Below, piece by piece: positions 1-6,655 of a DNA stretch of 6,655 bases (the stretch's first letter is position 1; every line of letters begins with the position of its first letter). The translations under genes and the position numbers were made by a program. The stretch lies in NCBI GenBank assembly GCA_051953655.1, contig JBQCIO010000313.1, positions 1 through 6,655 of the forward strand, written 5' to 3'. This stretch comes from JBQCHF01 sp051953655. Its GTDB lineage: Bacteria; Actinomycetota; Actinomycetes; Motilibacterales; Motilibacteraceae. A model generated the notes under the pieces. The model was not told where the DNA came from and did not search any database. It saw nothing but the letters and a program-made list of their open reading frames with translations.

Positions 1-372
1 CTGGCCAAGACCCCCGGCGTGGTCCGCAACACGATCAAGCCGCAGGTGGACGAGTGGGTCTTCGCCGACGGCCACTCGATCATCGTGCTGTCCGAGGGGC
101 GGCTGCTGAACCTGGGCAATGCCACCGGCCACCCGTCGTTCGTCATGTCCAACTCGTTCGCGAACCAGACGATCGCCCAGATCGAGCTGTTCACCAAGAA
201 CGACGAGTACGAGCGCCAGGTCTACGTGCTGCCCAAGCACCTGGACGAGAAGGTCGCGCGCCTGCACCTGGACGCGCTCGGGGTGAAGCTCACCGAGCTG
301 TCCAAGGCGCAGGCCGAGTACATCGGCGTGGACGTGGCCGGCCCCTACAAGCCGGACCACTACCGCTACTGA
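1..372 (+). CDS. ahcY: Adenosylhomocysteinase (S-adenosylhomocysteine hydrolase), C-terminal part
   Basis: This is the 3' end of the enzyme that hydrolyses S-adenosylhomocysteine to adenosine and homocysteine, using bound NAD, in the cytoplasmic methyl cycle. The reading frame is open from base 1 (LAKTPGVVRN...), so the gene enters from outside the window and the GTG at 19 is an internal valine. The 123 visible residues carry family landmarks: IKPQVDEW, DGHSIIVLSEGRLLNLG, the ATGHPSFVMSNSF block, and the extreme C-terminus KPDHYRY, whose Lys-Tyr pair is known to reach into the NAD site of the neighbouring subunit. The family is usually about 430-490 residues, so roughly three quarters is missing on the left. 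The stop is TGA at 370-372, followed 26 bp later by a strong hairpin. Identification is very secure. Confidence 0.97.
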   Translation: MAKTPGVVRNTIKPQVDEWVFADGHSIIVLSEGRLLNLGNATGHPSFVMSNSFANQTIAQIELFTKNDEYERQVYVLPKHLDEKVARLHLDALGVKLTELSKAQAEYIGVDVAGPYKPDHYRY

Positions 373-398
373 TCAGCGCCTGATCCGTCAGCAGTTCC

Positions 399-441
399 AG
401 GGGCGCCGTCATCCGCGAGAGCAGCGGATGGGGGCGCCCCT
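399..441. terminator. Two-part stem-loop terminator between convergent genes
   Basis: Arms AGGGGCGCC (399-407) and GGCGCCCCT (433-441) pair over 9 bp. After a 2x2 internal loop, CATCCGC (410-416) and GCGGATG (424-430) add 7 bp around the 7-nt loop GAGAGCA. There is no T-tract, which is common for actinobacterial terminators. It lies 26 bp past the ahcY stop and 15 bp from the end of the convergent small membrane-protein gene, so it could serve both strands. Confidence 0.75.
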
Positions 442-456
442 CGGCGTGCAGGGGTG

Positions 457-753
457 TCAGCGGCGGGTGGCACGCACGGCGTGCACCGCGCCGACCGCCA
501 GCAGCACCAGGGCCGCGGCGTAGACGTCGTCGAGGAGCACCCAGTGCTCCGGGCCCACGATCGCCGTGCGCACCAGGGCGACGACCAGGGCGAGCGCCGG
601 CAGGGCGAGCAGCACCAGGTCGACGGCGGCCTCGTGCCGGCGGGTGACCGCGCGCTGGTGCGCGGTCATCGGCTCGAGGGGGTCGACCGGACGGGGGGCG
701 AGCGGCGTGATCGGGTGCGCGCGGGAGTGCGCGGCTCGGACGGTCTCGGCCAT
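457..753 (-). CDS. Small two-helix membrane protein, uncharacterised
   Basis: This is a 98-residue protein I do not recognise as a named family. The start ATG at 753-751 is chosen because AGGAGG (760-765) sits 6 nt upstream. A longer reading from 840 has no such site and adds a stretch unlike the rest. Residues 1-41 are polar, with many Pro, His and Arg (ITPLAPRPVDPLEP). Two hydrophobic helices follow at about 43-66 (VDLVLLALPALALVVALV) and 72-93 (VLLDDVYAAALVLLAVGAV), separated by a short turn GPEHW. The C-terminus is basic (HAVRATRR). This predicts a helical hairpin with both ends probably in the cytoplasm. It is convergent with ahcY and lies 109 bp downstream of the RDD gene on the same strand, so co-transcription with that gene is possible but not shown. 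A real gene is likely from the ribosome site and the membrane pattern; the function is unknown. Confidence 0.72.
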   Translation of the reverse strand: MAETVRAAHSRAHPITPLAPRPVDPLEPMTAHQRAVTRRHEAAVDLVLLALPALALVVALVRTAIVGPEHWVLLDDVYAAALVLLAVGAVHAVRATRR

Positions 754-759
754 GGCGGT

Positions 760-765
760 CCTCCT
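760..765 (-). promoter_or_regulatory. Ribosome binding site AGGAGG of the small membrane protein
   Basis: A perfect AGGAGG lies 6 nt before the ATG at 753. It settles the start and excludes the in-frame ATG codons further upstream. Confidence 0.75.
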
Positions 766-862
766 CATCGCTTCGCGCGAGGTGTCATCTCCATGCTGAC
801 CCAAGATCCGTGCATGGCGCAACACTCTTTCCCAGGGCATTGCGAACGTCGATCACGCTGTT

Positions 863-1702
863 TCAGCCGGGGGGTGCGAACGGGCCGCGGGCCGGTGGCG
901 CGTCCGGTGCCGCAGCCGGCGGGGGTGGCGCCCACGGTGCGGCCCGCGTCGGCGCGCTGACCGGCAGGGCCCGGGCGTAGGCCCGGCGGGTGCGCTCGGT
1001 CACCACCGCGGCGAGGAACTCCTCGGCCGGGACGCCGGGCGGCGGCGGGGGCGCGGTGCGGGCGGCGACGTCGGCAGCGATCCGGGCGCCCATCGAGGCT
1101 CGCGCGTGCGGCGAGAGCTGCTGGGCGCGGACCAGGAACTGCCGCGCGGCCAGGGCGAGGTCGTCGGGCAGCGCGGACAGGTCGAGGGAGGCGGCCCAGC
1201 CGGCCAGGACCGGCAGCGGTGCGATCGGGGGACCGGACTCGGCCGGAAGCCGTTCGCGCACCACCACGGTGCCGGCGAGCAGGTCGCCCACCCGTCTGCC
1301 CCGGCTGCTGGCCAGCGAGACCACCACGGCGGGGACGCCGAGCAGCAGGTAGAGCTCGACGAAGCCGACGATGCCCCGGACCAGGGCGTGCCGGAAGCGG
1401 ATCGGCGAGCCGTCGTCGCGCACCGCGCGCAGCCCGAGGGCCAGCTTGCCCAGCGTGCGGCCACGGGTGAGCGTCTCGCACGCGACCGGATAGCCGACGA
1501 GCGCCCCGACGACCAGCAGCAGCACCAGGACGCCGGCTAGCGCGGCGTCCAGCACGGGGGACAGGGCGGCCAGGACCGCCGCCCCGAGCAGCAGCACGAC
1601 CAGCTGCAGAGCGAGGTCGAGGGCCACGGCGAGCCCGCGACTGGCCAGCCTGGCGACCCGCAGGTCGAGCACGACGGCCTCGCCGGTGACGACGTCGGCC
1701 AC
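863..1702 (-). CDS. RDD family membrane protein with long Pro/Ala-rich C-terminal tail
   Basis: This is a 279-residue RDD-domain protein. The start is GTG at 1702-1700, preceded 5 nt upstream by GGGAGGGGG. The RDD domain covers about residues 15-150: a first helix with the family's Arg and Asp (R22, D29), a second helix at about 55-75, the typical cytoplasmic loop GRTLGKLALGLRAVRDDGSP (81-100), a third helix near 111-131, and the closing RRVGDLLAGTVVV (136-148) with its conserved Asp. RDD proteins are small membrane proteins; some have been proposed to transport ions or compatible solutes, but no general function is established. Residues 153-279 form an unusual soluble extension that looks helical (LALAARQFLVRAQQLSPHA) and then becomes rich in Pro and Ala, probably disordered. 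The gene is divergent from the SpoIIM-like gene, a pairing seen next to moxR clusters in other actinobacteria. The family call is secure; the role is not. Confidence 0.9.
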   Translation of the reverse strand: MADVVTGEAVVLDLRVARLASRGLAVALDLALQLVVLLLGAAVLAALSPVLDAALAGVLVLLLVVGALVGYPVACETLTRGRTLGKLALGLRAVRDDGSPIRFRHALVRGIVGFVELYLLLGVPAVVVSLASSRGRRVGDLLAGTVVVRERLPAESGPPIAPLPVLAGWAASLDLSALPDDLALAARQFLVRAQQLSPHARASMGARIAADVAARTAPPPPPGVPAEEFLAAVVTERTRRAYARALPVSAPTRAAPWAPPPPAAAPDAPPARGPFAPPG

Positions 1703-1707
1703 GTGCT

Positions 1708-1716
1708 CCCCCTCCC
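1708..1716 (-). promoter_or_regulatory. Ribosome binding site of the RDD gene
   Basis: GGGAGGGGG lies 5 nt before the GTG at 1702. The frame stays open far upstream, so this site is the main reason for placing the start there. Confidence 0.65.
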
Positions 1717-1760
1717 GCAAAGCCCTCGCCCGCTTCACGAGCAGCGGGCGGCGGCGCAAC

Positions 1761-1789
1761 CCTGCCTTCTTCGTCGGCAAGGCTAGTCT
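1761..1789 (+). promoter_or_regulatory. Possible promoter in the RDD/SpoIIM divergent gap
   Basis: The 162-bp gap between the two divergent starts must hold promoters for both genes. TAGTCT (1784-1789) fits the actinobacterial -10 pattern TAnnnT and lies 76 bp before the SpoIIM-like start. The -35 position (about 1761-1766, CCTGCC) is poor. The overlapping reverse-strand TAGCCT (1785-1780) could be the -10 of the RDD gene. This stretch is less GC-rich than its surroundings. Motif evidence only. Confidence 0.3.
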
Positions 1790-1852
1790 CGGGCAGCGCG
1801 GCCGGACGGGTGCCTGTCCAGAGGCGGCGCTCGGCACGCGGTCGTCGGGGGC

Positions 1853-1859
1853 GGGAGGT
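1853..1859 (+). promoter_or_regulatory. Ribosome binding site of the SpoIIM-family gene
   Basis: GGGAGGT lies 5 nt before the GTG at 1865. It supports GTG as the start, since no ATG or other GTG with a comparable site is near. Confidence 0.65.
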
Positions 1860-1864
1860 GCGGG

Positions 1865-2878
1865 GTGGACGTCGACGCCTACGTCGCCGCGCACCGCGCG
1901 CAGTGGCAGCGGCTGGAGGAGCTGGTGGCCGCCGCATCCCGCGGGCGCCGGCTCGACGCGGCCCGGGCGGACGAGCTGGTCGACCTCTACCAGCGGGTGG
2001 CCACCCACCTGTCCGTGGTGCGCTCGGGCTCGGCCGACGCCGCGCTGGTGGCGCGCCTGTCCAGCCTGGTGGCGCGGGCCCGGGCGGCCGCCACCGGTGC
2101 CCACGACCCCGCCTGGCGGGACGTCGCCCGCTTCGTCACGGTCACGTTCCCGGCGGCGCTGCACCGGTCGGCGCGCTGGTGGGTGGCTACCGCGCTGCTG
2201 TGGCTGGTGGCGGCCGCCGTCATCGCCGCATGGGTGGCGAACAGCGCGCAGGTGCAGGCGAGCATCGCCACGCCCGCGGAGGTGCGCCAGCTCGTCGACG
2301 TCGAGTTCGCCCGCTACTACTCCGAGAACCCGGCGCCCTCGTTCGCGGCCAAGGTGTGGACCAACAACGCCTGGGTGGCCGCCCAGGCCCTGGTCGCGGG
2401 TGTCCCCACGCTCGGGCTCTACGTGCTGTGGGTGCTGCTGCAGAACGCCGCCAACGTGGCCGTCGCGGCCGGGCTGATGGCCGCCAACGGTCGGCTGGCC
2501 CTGTTCTTCGGGCTGATCCTCCCGCACGGCATGCTCGAGCTGACCGCGGTGTTCGTGGCCGCCGGCGCCGGCCTGCGGCTGGCCTGGGTGGTGGTCGACC
2601 CCGGCCCGCGCCCCCGCGCGCAGGCCCTCGCCGAGGAGGGCCGCGCCGTCGGCGCCCTGGCCGTCGGCCTGGTCGGCGTGCTCCTGGTCAGCGGCGTCGT
2701 CGAGGCCTTCGTCACCCCCTCCGGCCTGCCCGCCTGGGCCCGCATCGGCATCGGCCTGCTGATCGAGCTGGCGTTCCTCGCCTACGTCGTCGTGCTCGGC
2801 GGTCGCGCGGTCCGGGCCGGGGAGACGGGGGACCTCGCGGCCGAGGACGACGTCGCGGTGCTGCCGACGGCTGGGTGA
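1865..2878 (+). CDS. Stage II sporulation protein M (SpoIIM/DUF95) family membrane protein
   Basis: This is a 337-residue multi-pass membrane protein of the SpoIIM family. The GTG start follows GGGAGGT. Residues 1-100 are a soluble helical domain containing the segment LVDLYQRVATHLSVVRS (38-54), which I associate with the actinobacterial branch of the family. Membrane segments are seen at about 105-125 (after RWWVATALLW), 170-190, 192-205, 211-239, 262-283 and 293-313. The block LILPHGMLELTAVF (217-230) matches the family's conserved Pro-His-Gly...Glu motif. In Bacillus, SpoIIM is part of the DMP complex that drives engulfment during endospore formation. This organism type makes no endospores, so the role must differ, and a membrane partner of the nearby MoxR/DUF58 system is a reasonable inference. 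The gene is divergent from RDD and convergent with DUF58, and ends 10 bp before a hairpin. The C-terminal tail (314-337) is acidic and soluble. Confidence 0.9.
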   Translation: MDVDAYVAAHRAQWQRLEELVAAASRGRRLDAARADELVDLYQRVATHLSVVRSGSADAALVARLSSLVARARAAATGAHDPAWRDVARFVTVTFPAALHRSARWWVATALLWLVAAAVIAAWVANSAQVQASIATPAEVRQLVDVEFARYYSENPAPSFAAKVWTNNAWVAAQALVAGVPTLGLYVLWVLLQNAANVAVAAGLMAANGRLALFFGLILPHGMLELTAVFVAAGAGLRLAWVVVDPGPRPRAQALAEEGRAVGALAVGLVGVLLVSGVVEAFVTPSGLPAWARIGIGLLIELAFLAYVVVLGGRAVRAGETGDLAAEDDVAVLPTAG

Positions 2879-2887
2879 TCCGCCGCT

Positions 2888-2942
2888 TTGGGTGAGGGGC
2901 ACCCTGTGCCGAACCTATGGGGTCAGGGTGCCCCTGACCCAA
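2888..2942. terminator. 55-bp hairpin after the SpoIIM-family gene
   Basis: Arms 2888-2906 and 2924-2942 (19 nt each) pair with a single G-G mismatch (2894/2936) around a 17-nt loop. It begins 10 bp after the stop codon, so termination is the simplest role. The right arm can instead form a compact hairpin with the end of the loop: GGGTCAGGG (2920-2928) with CCCTGACCC (2932-2940), a perfect 9-bp stem with a 3-nt loop. The two folds exclude each other. Confidence 0.65.
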
Positions 2943-3058
2943 CACTGTTGATCTCGGGGACTCGAGGCTCGTGCGGCCCGCGGGGCACGGTCAAAGGCGC
3001 TGGTGACGGGGGAGCCGGGCGCGGGGCGGCTCGTCGGGCCGACTCACCTGTGTCCTGG

Positions 3059-3117
3059 TCGAGTGGAAGGTCGTTTGTGCGACCCGCCGGCCTGTCGTGC
3101 AACAGCTCTCCACTCGA
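3059..3117. repeat. Inner stem A of the element (possible three-way junction)
   Basis: An outer 9-bp stem (3059-3067/3109-3117) encloses GGTCG-TTTGTG-CGACC (3069-3084) and CTGT-CGTGCA-ACAG (3092-3105). All stems are read directly from the sequence. Whether the fold forms in RNA or as a DNA cruciform is unknown. Confidence 0.5.
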
Positions 3118-3136
3118 GCGTCCAGTGGATCTTGAG

Positions 3137-3202
3137 GCGCCAGAGTGTGGCGCCAATGTCGCGACACGCCGAGAAAGCCGGCAATAACGCCACACTTTGC
3201 GC
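3137..3202. repeat. Inner stem B of the element (possible three-way junction)
   Basis: An outer stem 3141-3152/3188-3199 (12 bp including one G-T pair, 3143/3197) continues past a bulged C (3140) with 3 more pairs. It encloses the perfect palindrome TGTCGCGACA (3157-3166) and GCCG-AGAAAGC-CGGC (3168-3182). The G-T pair would be a G-U wobble in a + strand transcript but a C-A mismatch on the other strand, a weak hint of + orientation. Confidence 0.5.
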
Positions 3203-3367
3203 TGCCGATGGCCCCCGCACCGCCGCCCGGCGGCAGGACCCAGCCGTCCACCCGCTCCCGCCGTCACCAGCGCCTTTGACCGTGCCCCGAGGACCCTCAG
3301 CCGCTCGCGAACCCCAGACCCCGCCCACCGCGCGGTCACCAGCTTCGGGCCCTGTGGGCGAGCGCCC

Positions 3368-4663
3368 TCACAACCTCCCCGCCGCCTTCAGATCCAGGTA
3401 CCGGTCCGCCAGCGCCGGCGCGAGGTCATCGGGGAGGGCGTCCACCACCTCCACGCCGTGCCGGGCCAGCTCGGCGGCGACGTGGGCCCGCCGCGCCAGG
3501 TCGCGCTCGGCGGCGGCGGCGCCGTGCACGGCGGCGGCGGTGCCGCGGCCGGCGGCGAGCTCGGCGACCCGGGGGTCGGCGACGCCGGCCACGAGCAGCT
3601 GGTGGCGGTGCACCAGCCGGCCGAGGACGGGGAGCAGGCCCTCCTCCAGCGGGGCCGGGTCCAGCCCGGTGAGCAGCACGACGAGGGACCGGCGGGAGGT
3701 GCGGGCGAGGACGGTCGTGACCAGGGCGCGCATGTCGGCCTCCACCAGCTCGGCCTCCAGCGGCGCCATGGCCTGCACGAAGGCGGGCAGGACGTCGGCG
3801 GCCGCGGCCCCCTCCACCCGGGCGCGCACGTGCCGGTCGAACGCGAGCAGGTCGACCCGGTCGCCGGCCCGGGTGGCCAGGGCCGCCAGCAGCAGCGCGG
3901 CGTCCATCGCCGCGTCCAGCCGGGGCGCGTCGCCGACCCGCCCGGCCGCGGTGCGCGAGGTGTCCAGCACCACCAGCACGAGCCGGTCCCGCTCGGGCCG
4001 CCAGGTCCGCACGACGACGCCGCCGCGGCGCGCGGTGGCCCGCCAGTCGACCGAGCGGACGTCGTCGCCGACGACGTAGTCGCGCAGGGCGTCGAACTCC
4101 GGCCCCTGCCCGCGGGTGCGCACCGCCGCCCGCCCGTCCAGCTCGCGCAGCCGGGCGAGCCGCGCCGGCAGGTGCCGGCGCGCGGAGAACGGCGGGAGCG
4201 CGCGCACGGTCCAGGGCGCGCGGTGGGAGCCCTGCCGCGCGGCCAGGCCCAGCGGGCCGACCGAGCGCACGGTCACCGGCCCGGAGCTGCGGTCGCCGCG
4301 GCGCGACGGCCGCAGCGCGGTGACCACCCGGCGGCGCTCGCCCGGCGGGACGTCGACGTCGTGCCGCTGCACCGCCGCGCCGGCACTCGGCGTCCAGGCG
4401 TCGCGCAGCACCCCGCGGACCCGTCGCCGGCCGGCGTTCTCGACCGTGACGACGACCTCGCACGGCTCGCCGGTGCGCACGGCGGTCGCCCCGTGCCGGG
4501 CCACCCGCAGCTGCCGGACGCTGCCGGCGAGCGCGAGGTCCAGCGCGGCGAGGGCGAGCACGGCCAGGGTCACCGCGAGCACCCCCCACCACGAGGGCGC
4601 GAGGAACCCCACGACGAGCACCCCGGCCAGCGCCAGCAGCCCGGCGCGGCCGGTCAGCGCCAC
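3368..4663 (-). CDS. DUF58 domain membrane protein (VWA-like), MoxR partner
   Basis: This is a 431-residue DUF58 protein. The start is GTG at 4663-4661, with GGGAAG 8 nt upstream. Two membrane helices lie at about 7-22 and 25-47. Then comes a beta-sandwich-like region (48-145) with the family segment RPSRRGDRSSGPVTVRS...GPLGL (118-140), and then the DUF58 signature GPEFDALRDYVVGDDVRSVDW (187-207), in which F190, R194, Y196, GDD and DW are the conserved residues. It runs into a von Willebrand A-like fold beginning VLVVLDTSRT (229-238). The metal-site motif there reads DxSxT rather than the standard DxSxS. DUF58 proteins occur next to MoxR ATPases almost everywhere and are thought to work with them, perhaps as the membrane-anchored adaptor or substrate. 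It is the last gene visible in the operon, starting 16 nt after the MoxR stop. Family certain, biochemical role unproven. Confidence 0.93.
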   Translation of the reverse strand: MALTGRAGLLALAGVLVVGFLAPSWWGVLAVTLAVLALAALDLALAGSVRQLRVARHGATAVRTGEPCEVVVTVENAGRRRVRGVLRDAWTPSAGAAVQRHDVDVPPGERRRVVTALRPSRRGDRSSGPVTVRSVGPLGLAARQGSHRAPWTVRALPPFSARRHLPARLARLRELDGRAAVRTRGQGPEFDALRDYVVGDDVRSVDWRATARRGGVVVRTWRPERDRLVLVVLDTSRTAAGRVGDAPRLDAAMDAALLLAALATRAGDRVDLLAFDRHVRARVEGAAAADVLPAFVQAMAPLEAELVEADMRALVTTVLARTSRRSLVVLLTGLDPAPLEEGLLPVLGRLVHRHQLLVAGVADPRVAELAAGRGTAAAVHGAAAAERDLARRAHVAAELARHGVEVVDALPDDLAPALADRYLDLKAAGRL

Positions 4664-4679
4664 CGTGGCCGCTTCCCGC

Positions 4680-5698
<1,019 letters not shown>

Positions 5699-5702
<4 letters not shown>

Positions 5703-6655
5703 GGTCGGCGTACCTCTCTCTCCAGCGCGTCCAGCGCGTCGGCCAAGCGGACCAGAGCGGTGTCGTCGGCGGGTGCGGCGCCCAGCAGCAGCTCGTGCAG
5801 CTCGCCGACCGGGCGTCCCGTGGCCAGGGTGAGCGCGTCGAGCAGGGGTCCGGGGCGGGAGGGGTCGGCCGCCGACGCCGGCAGGCCCAGCCGTGCGGCG
5901 CACCGCCGGGCCGTCGCCCCCCGCAGCTGGGCTGCGGAGCCGTCGCGGGTGCGGCCGCGCCGGTAGAGCCGGGCCCGGCCCTCCACGCTCTCGCTGGCGC
6001 GCACCACGACCGGCAGCGGCTCGGCCACCACCGGCCCGAGCCGCCGGGCTCGCCACAGCGCCAGCAGCACGACGGCCACGGCCAGCTGCGCCACCCCGAA
6101 GCGGATGCCGGCAGGCACGAGGGAGAGCAGGCTGCGCTGGACCTCCGACGTGACGTCGGAGGCGGTCGGCAGGTACCACACGAGCCGCTGGTGCGCTCCG
6201 AGCAGGCCGAGCGCGAGCGCCGCGTCGCCCTCCTCGGCCAGGTGCCCGTTGGTCAGCGCCGCCGCGTCGCCGAGCAGCGTGACCGCCCCGGCGCCGCCGC
6301 CCACTACGACCAGGCTGGGGCCGCCCTTCCCCGGGTAGCACCGCTCGGCGTCGGCGGGGGCGAGGTAGGTGACCCCGCCCGTGTGCGCGGTCCCCGCCCG
6401 CTCCGCCGCCGGCAGCGCGCACCCGGGCTCGCGGACCTCGGCCGGCCCGCCCGCGCCCAGCCGGACCGCGGGGGCGAGGGCCTGCAGGGTCGGCGCGCCG
6501 GCGGCCGGGACGACCAGGTCAGCGCCCTGGTTGCGCGCTCCGCGCAGCTGCCGCAGCTGGTGCTCCGACAGCCTGTCGGAGCCGACCACCAGCAGGGTGG
6601 TGCCGGGGCCGGCCGCCCCGACCGCCTCGGCCGTCGTCCCGGCCCGCACCACCTG
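5699..6655 (-). CDS. DUF4350 domain membrane protein, N-terminus outside the window
   Basis: The frame is open to the last base, so the start lies beyond the window; 318 residues are visible. Residues 1-165 look like an extracytoplasmic DUF4350 domain: strands such as TTLLVVGSDRLSEHQLRQL (19-37), LVVPAAGAPTL, and the conserved tail of the domain GAVTLLGDAAALTNGHL (123-139) ... DAALALGLLGAHQRLVWYLPT. One membrane helix follows at about 181-201, then a basic cytoplasmic region (ESVEGRARLYRRGR, then ARRCAARLGLP) and an acidic, leucine-rich C-terminal helix. This is the layout of actinobacterial DUF4350 proteins encoded just before moxR. The function is unknown; a membrane partner of the MoxR/DUF58 system is inferred from the 4-nt stop/start overlap with the MoxR gene. 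Two hairpins with the TCCGAC core lie inside this gene. The operon promoter must be to the right of the window. Confidence 0.88.
5713..5719 (-). promoter_or_regulatory. Ribosome binding site of the MoxR gene, inside the upstream gene
   Basis: AGAGAGG lies 10 nt before the GTG at 5702, within the last codons of the DUF4350 gene. Together with the GTGA overlap it supports translational coupling and fixes the MoxR start in a frame that is otherwise open far upstream. Confidence 0.55.
6142..6162. repeat. Hairpin with TCCGAC core in the DUF4350 gene (copy 2)
   Basis: CCTCCGACG (6142-6150) pairs with CGTCGGAGG (6154-6162) over 9 bp with the loop TGA. The + strand core is TCCGAC-GTGAC-GTCGGA. Read on the coding strand it gives Ser-Asp-Val-Thr-Ser-Glu, in the same phase as the MoxR palindrome. 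Confidence 0.6.
6562..6582. repeat. Hairpin with TCCGAC core in the DUF4350 gene (copy 3)
   Basis: GCTCCGACAG (6562-6571) pairs with CTGTCGGAGC (6573-6582) over 10 bp around one central base. The + strand core is TCCGAC-AGCCT-GTCGGA. The coding strand gives Ser-Asp-Arg-Leu-Ser-Glu, again in the same phase as the other two copies. Confidence 0.6.

Larger units (their letters stand above)
2981..3289. repeat. Inverted-repeat-bounded noncoding element, about 309 bp
   Basis: Positions 2981-3008 and 3262-3289 are perfect reverse complements over 28 bp. Allowing two single-base gaps, the match extends inward to about 3019 and 3251 (GGGAGC-GGG pattern), giving arms near 39 bp. The interior holds two further paired blocks. 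One is TCGAGTGGA/TCCACTCGA (3059-3067/3109-3117). The other is AGTGTGGCG/CGCCACACT (3144-3152/3188-3196), which extends to 12 bp with one G-T pair. Each encloses two short hairpins, so both can be drawn as three-way junctions. No transposase and no clear target duplication is visible. It may be a miniature transposable or other dispersed palindromic element, a large bidirectional terminator, or a structured RNA. The pairing is read directly; the class is inference. Confidence 0.7.
2879..3367. other. 489-bp gene-free stretch between convergent gene ends
   Basis: No convincing gene is seen here. Short open frames exist on both strands, but they have no ribosome site and no recognisable domain, and they read through the inverted repeats, so the same peptide (GTVKGAGDG) appears from both strands. 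The stretch holds the hairpin at 2888-2942, the inverted-repeat element at 2981-3289, and a smaller palindrome ACCGCGCGGT (3327-3336). GGGCG-AG-CGCCC (3356-3367), immediately after the DUF58 stop, is a weak terminator candidate for that operon. Parts of the interior (about 3140-3200) are clearly less GC-rich than the flanking genes. Confidence 0.7.

Noticed and set aside
754..840. Upstream start at 840 for the small membrane protein
   Set aside because: No ribosome site there, whereas the ATG at 753 has a perfect AGGAGG at the right spacing.
754..862. Promoter for the small membrane protein (TTGCGC with CAGCAT 18 nt downstream on the - strand)
   Set aside because: The -10 candidate does not fit TAnnnT, and read-through from the RDD gene is equally possible; too weak to list.
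1703..2902. Long - strand open frame running 1200 nt upstream of the RDD start
   Set aside because: It lies opposite the SpoIIM-family gene, is full of Gly, His, Arg, Gln and Asp as GC-rich antisense frames are, and only the part after the GTG at 1702 has RDD features and a ribosome site.
2888..3339. Four short open frames of 86-138 codons across the element, on both strands
   Set aside because: No ribosome site, no domain, mutually overlapping, and the same peptide arises from both inverted-repeat arms; best explained by noncoding palindromic DNA.
5926..5942. Hairpin CCGCAG-CTGGG-CTGCGG inside the DUF4350 gene
   Set aside because: Only 6 bp in very GC-rich coding DNA, expected by chance, and it lacks the TCCGAC core.
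5703..6422. Longer N-terminus for MoxR (240 extra codons in frame)
   Set aside because: It overlaps the DUF4350 gene entirely and is Arg/Ala/Gly-rich shadow sequence; the GTG at 5702 gives normal MoxR length with a coupled start.

Overview
The window is very GC-rich DNA with GTG starts, strong Shine-Dalgarno sequences and G/C third codon positions. Gene content and order point to an actinobacterium. My best guess is the family Geodermatophilaceae (Blastococcus, Geodermatophilus or Modestobacter), inferred from sequence style and not proven here.

Layout, left to right: (1) the last 123 codons of S-adenosylhomocysteinase (ahcY, + strand), closed by a strong two-part hairpin at 399-441; (2) a small two-helix membrane protein of 98 residues (- strand, 457-753), convergent with ahcY; (3) an RDD-family membrane protein (-, 863-1702), divergent from (4) a SpoIIM/DUF95-family multi-pass membrane protein (+, 1865-2878); (5) a 489-bp gene-free stretch between convergent gene ends (2879-3367), holding a 55-bp hairpin and a ~309-bp element bounded by perfect 28-bp inverted repeats; (6) a tight - strand operon read right to left: a DUF4350 membrane protein (5' end outside the window), a MoxR AAA+ ATPase that overlaps it by 4 nt, and a DUF58 membrane protein 16 nt further on.

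The set DUF4350 - MoxR - DUF58 with neighbouring SpoIIM-like and RDD proteins is a conserved actinobacterial neighbourhood. From memory, the M. tuberculosis Rv3691-Rv3695 (moxR2) region has the same order, including the flipped SpoIIM gene. By analogy with other MoxR/DUF58 pairs it is probably a membrane-associated AAA+ chaperone system acting on envelope proteins, with the RDD and SpoIIM proteins as membrane partners. Its substrate is unknown.

The least expected signals are in DNA structure rather than gene content. Three hairpins share the core TCCGAC-N5-GTCGGA within about 0.95 kb, all inside coding sequence and in the same reading phase, and the two inner base pairs differ but stay complementary in each copy. 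The largest is a 33-bp near-perfect palindrome in the variable N-terminus of the MoxR gene. The inverted-repeat element between the SpoIIM and DUF58 genes is the second. Both look like dispersed palindromic repeat families that should be searched for across related genomes.
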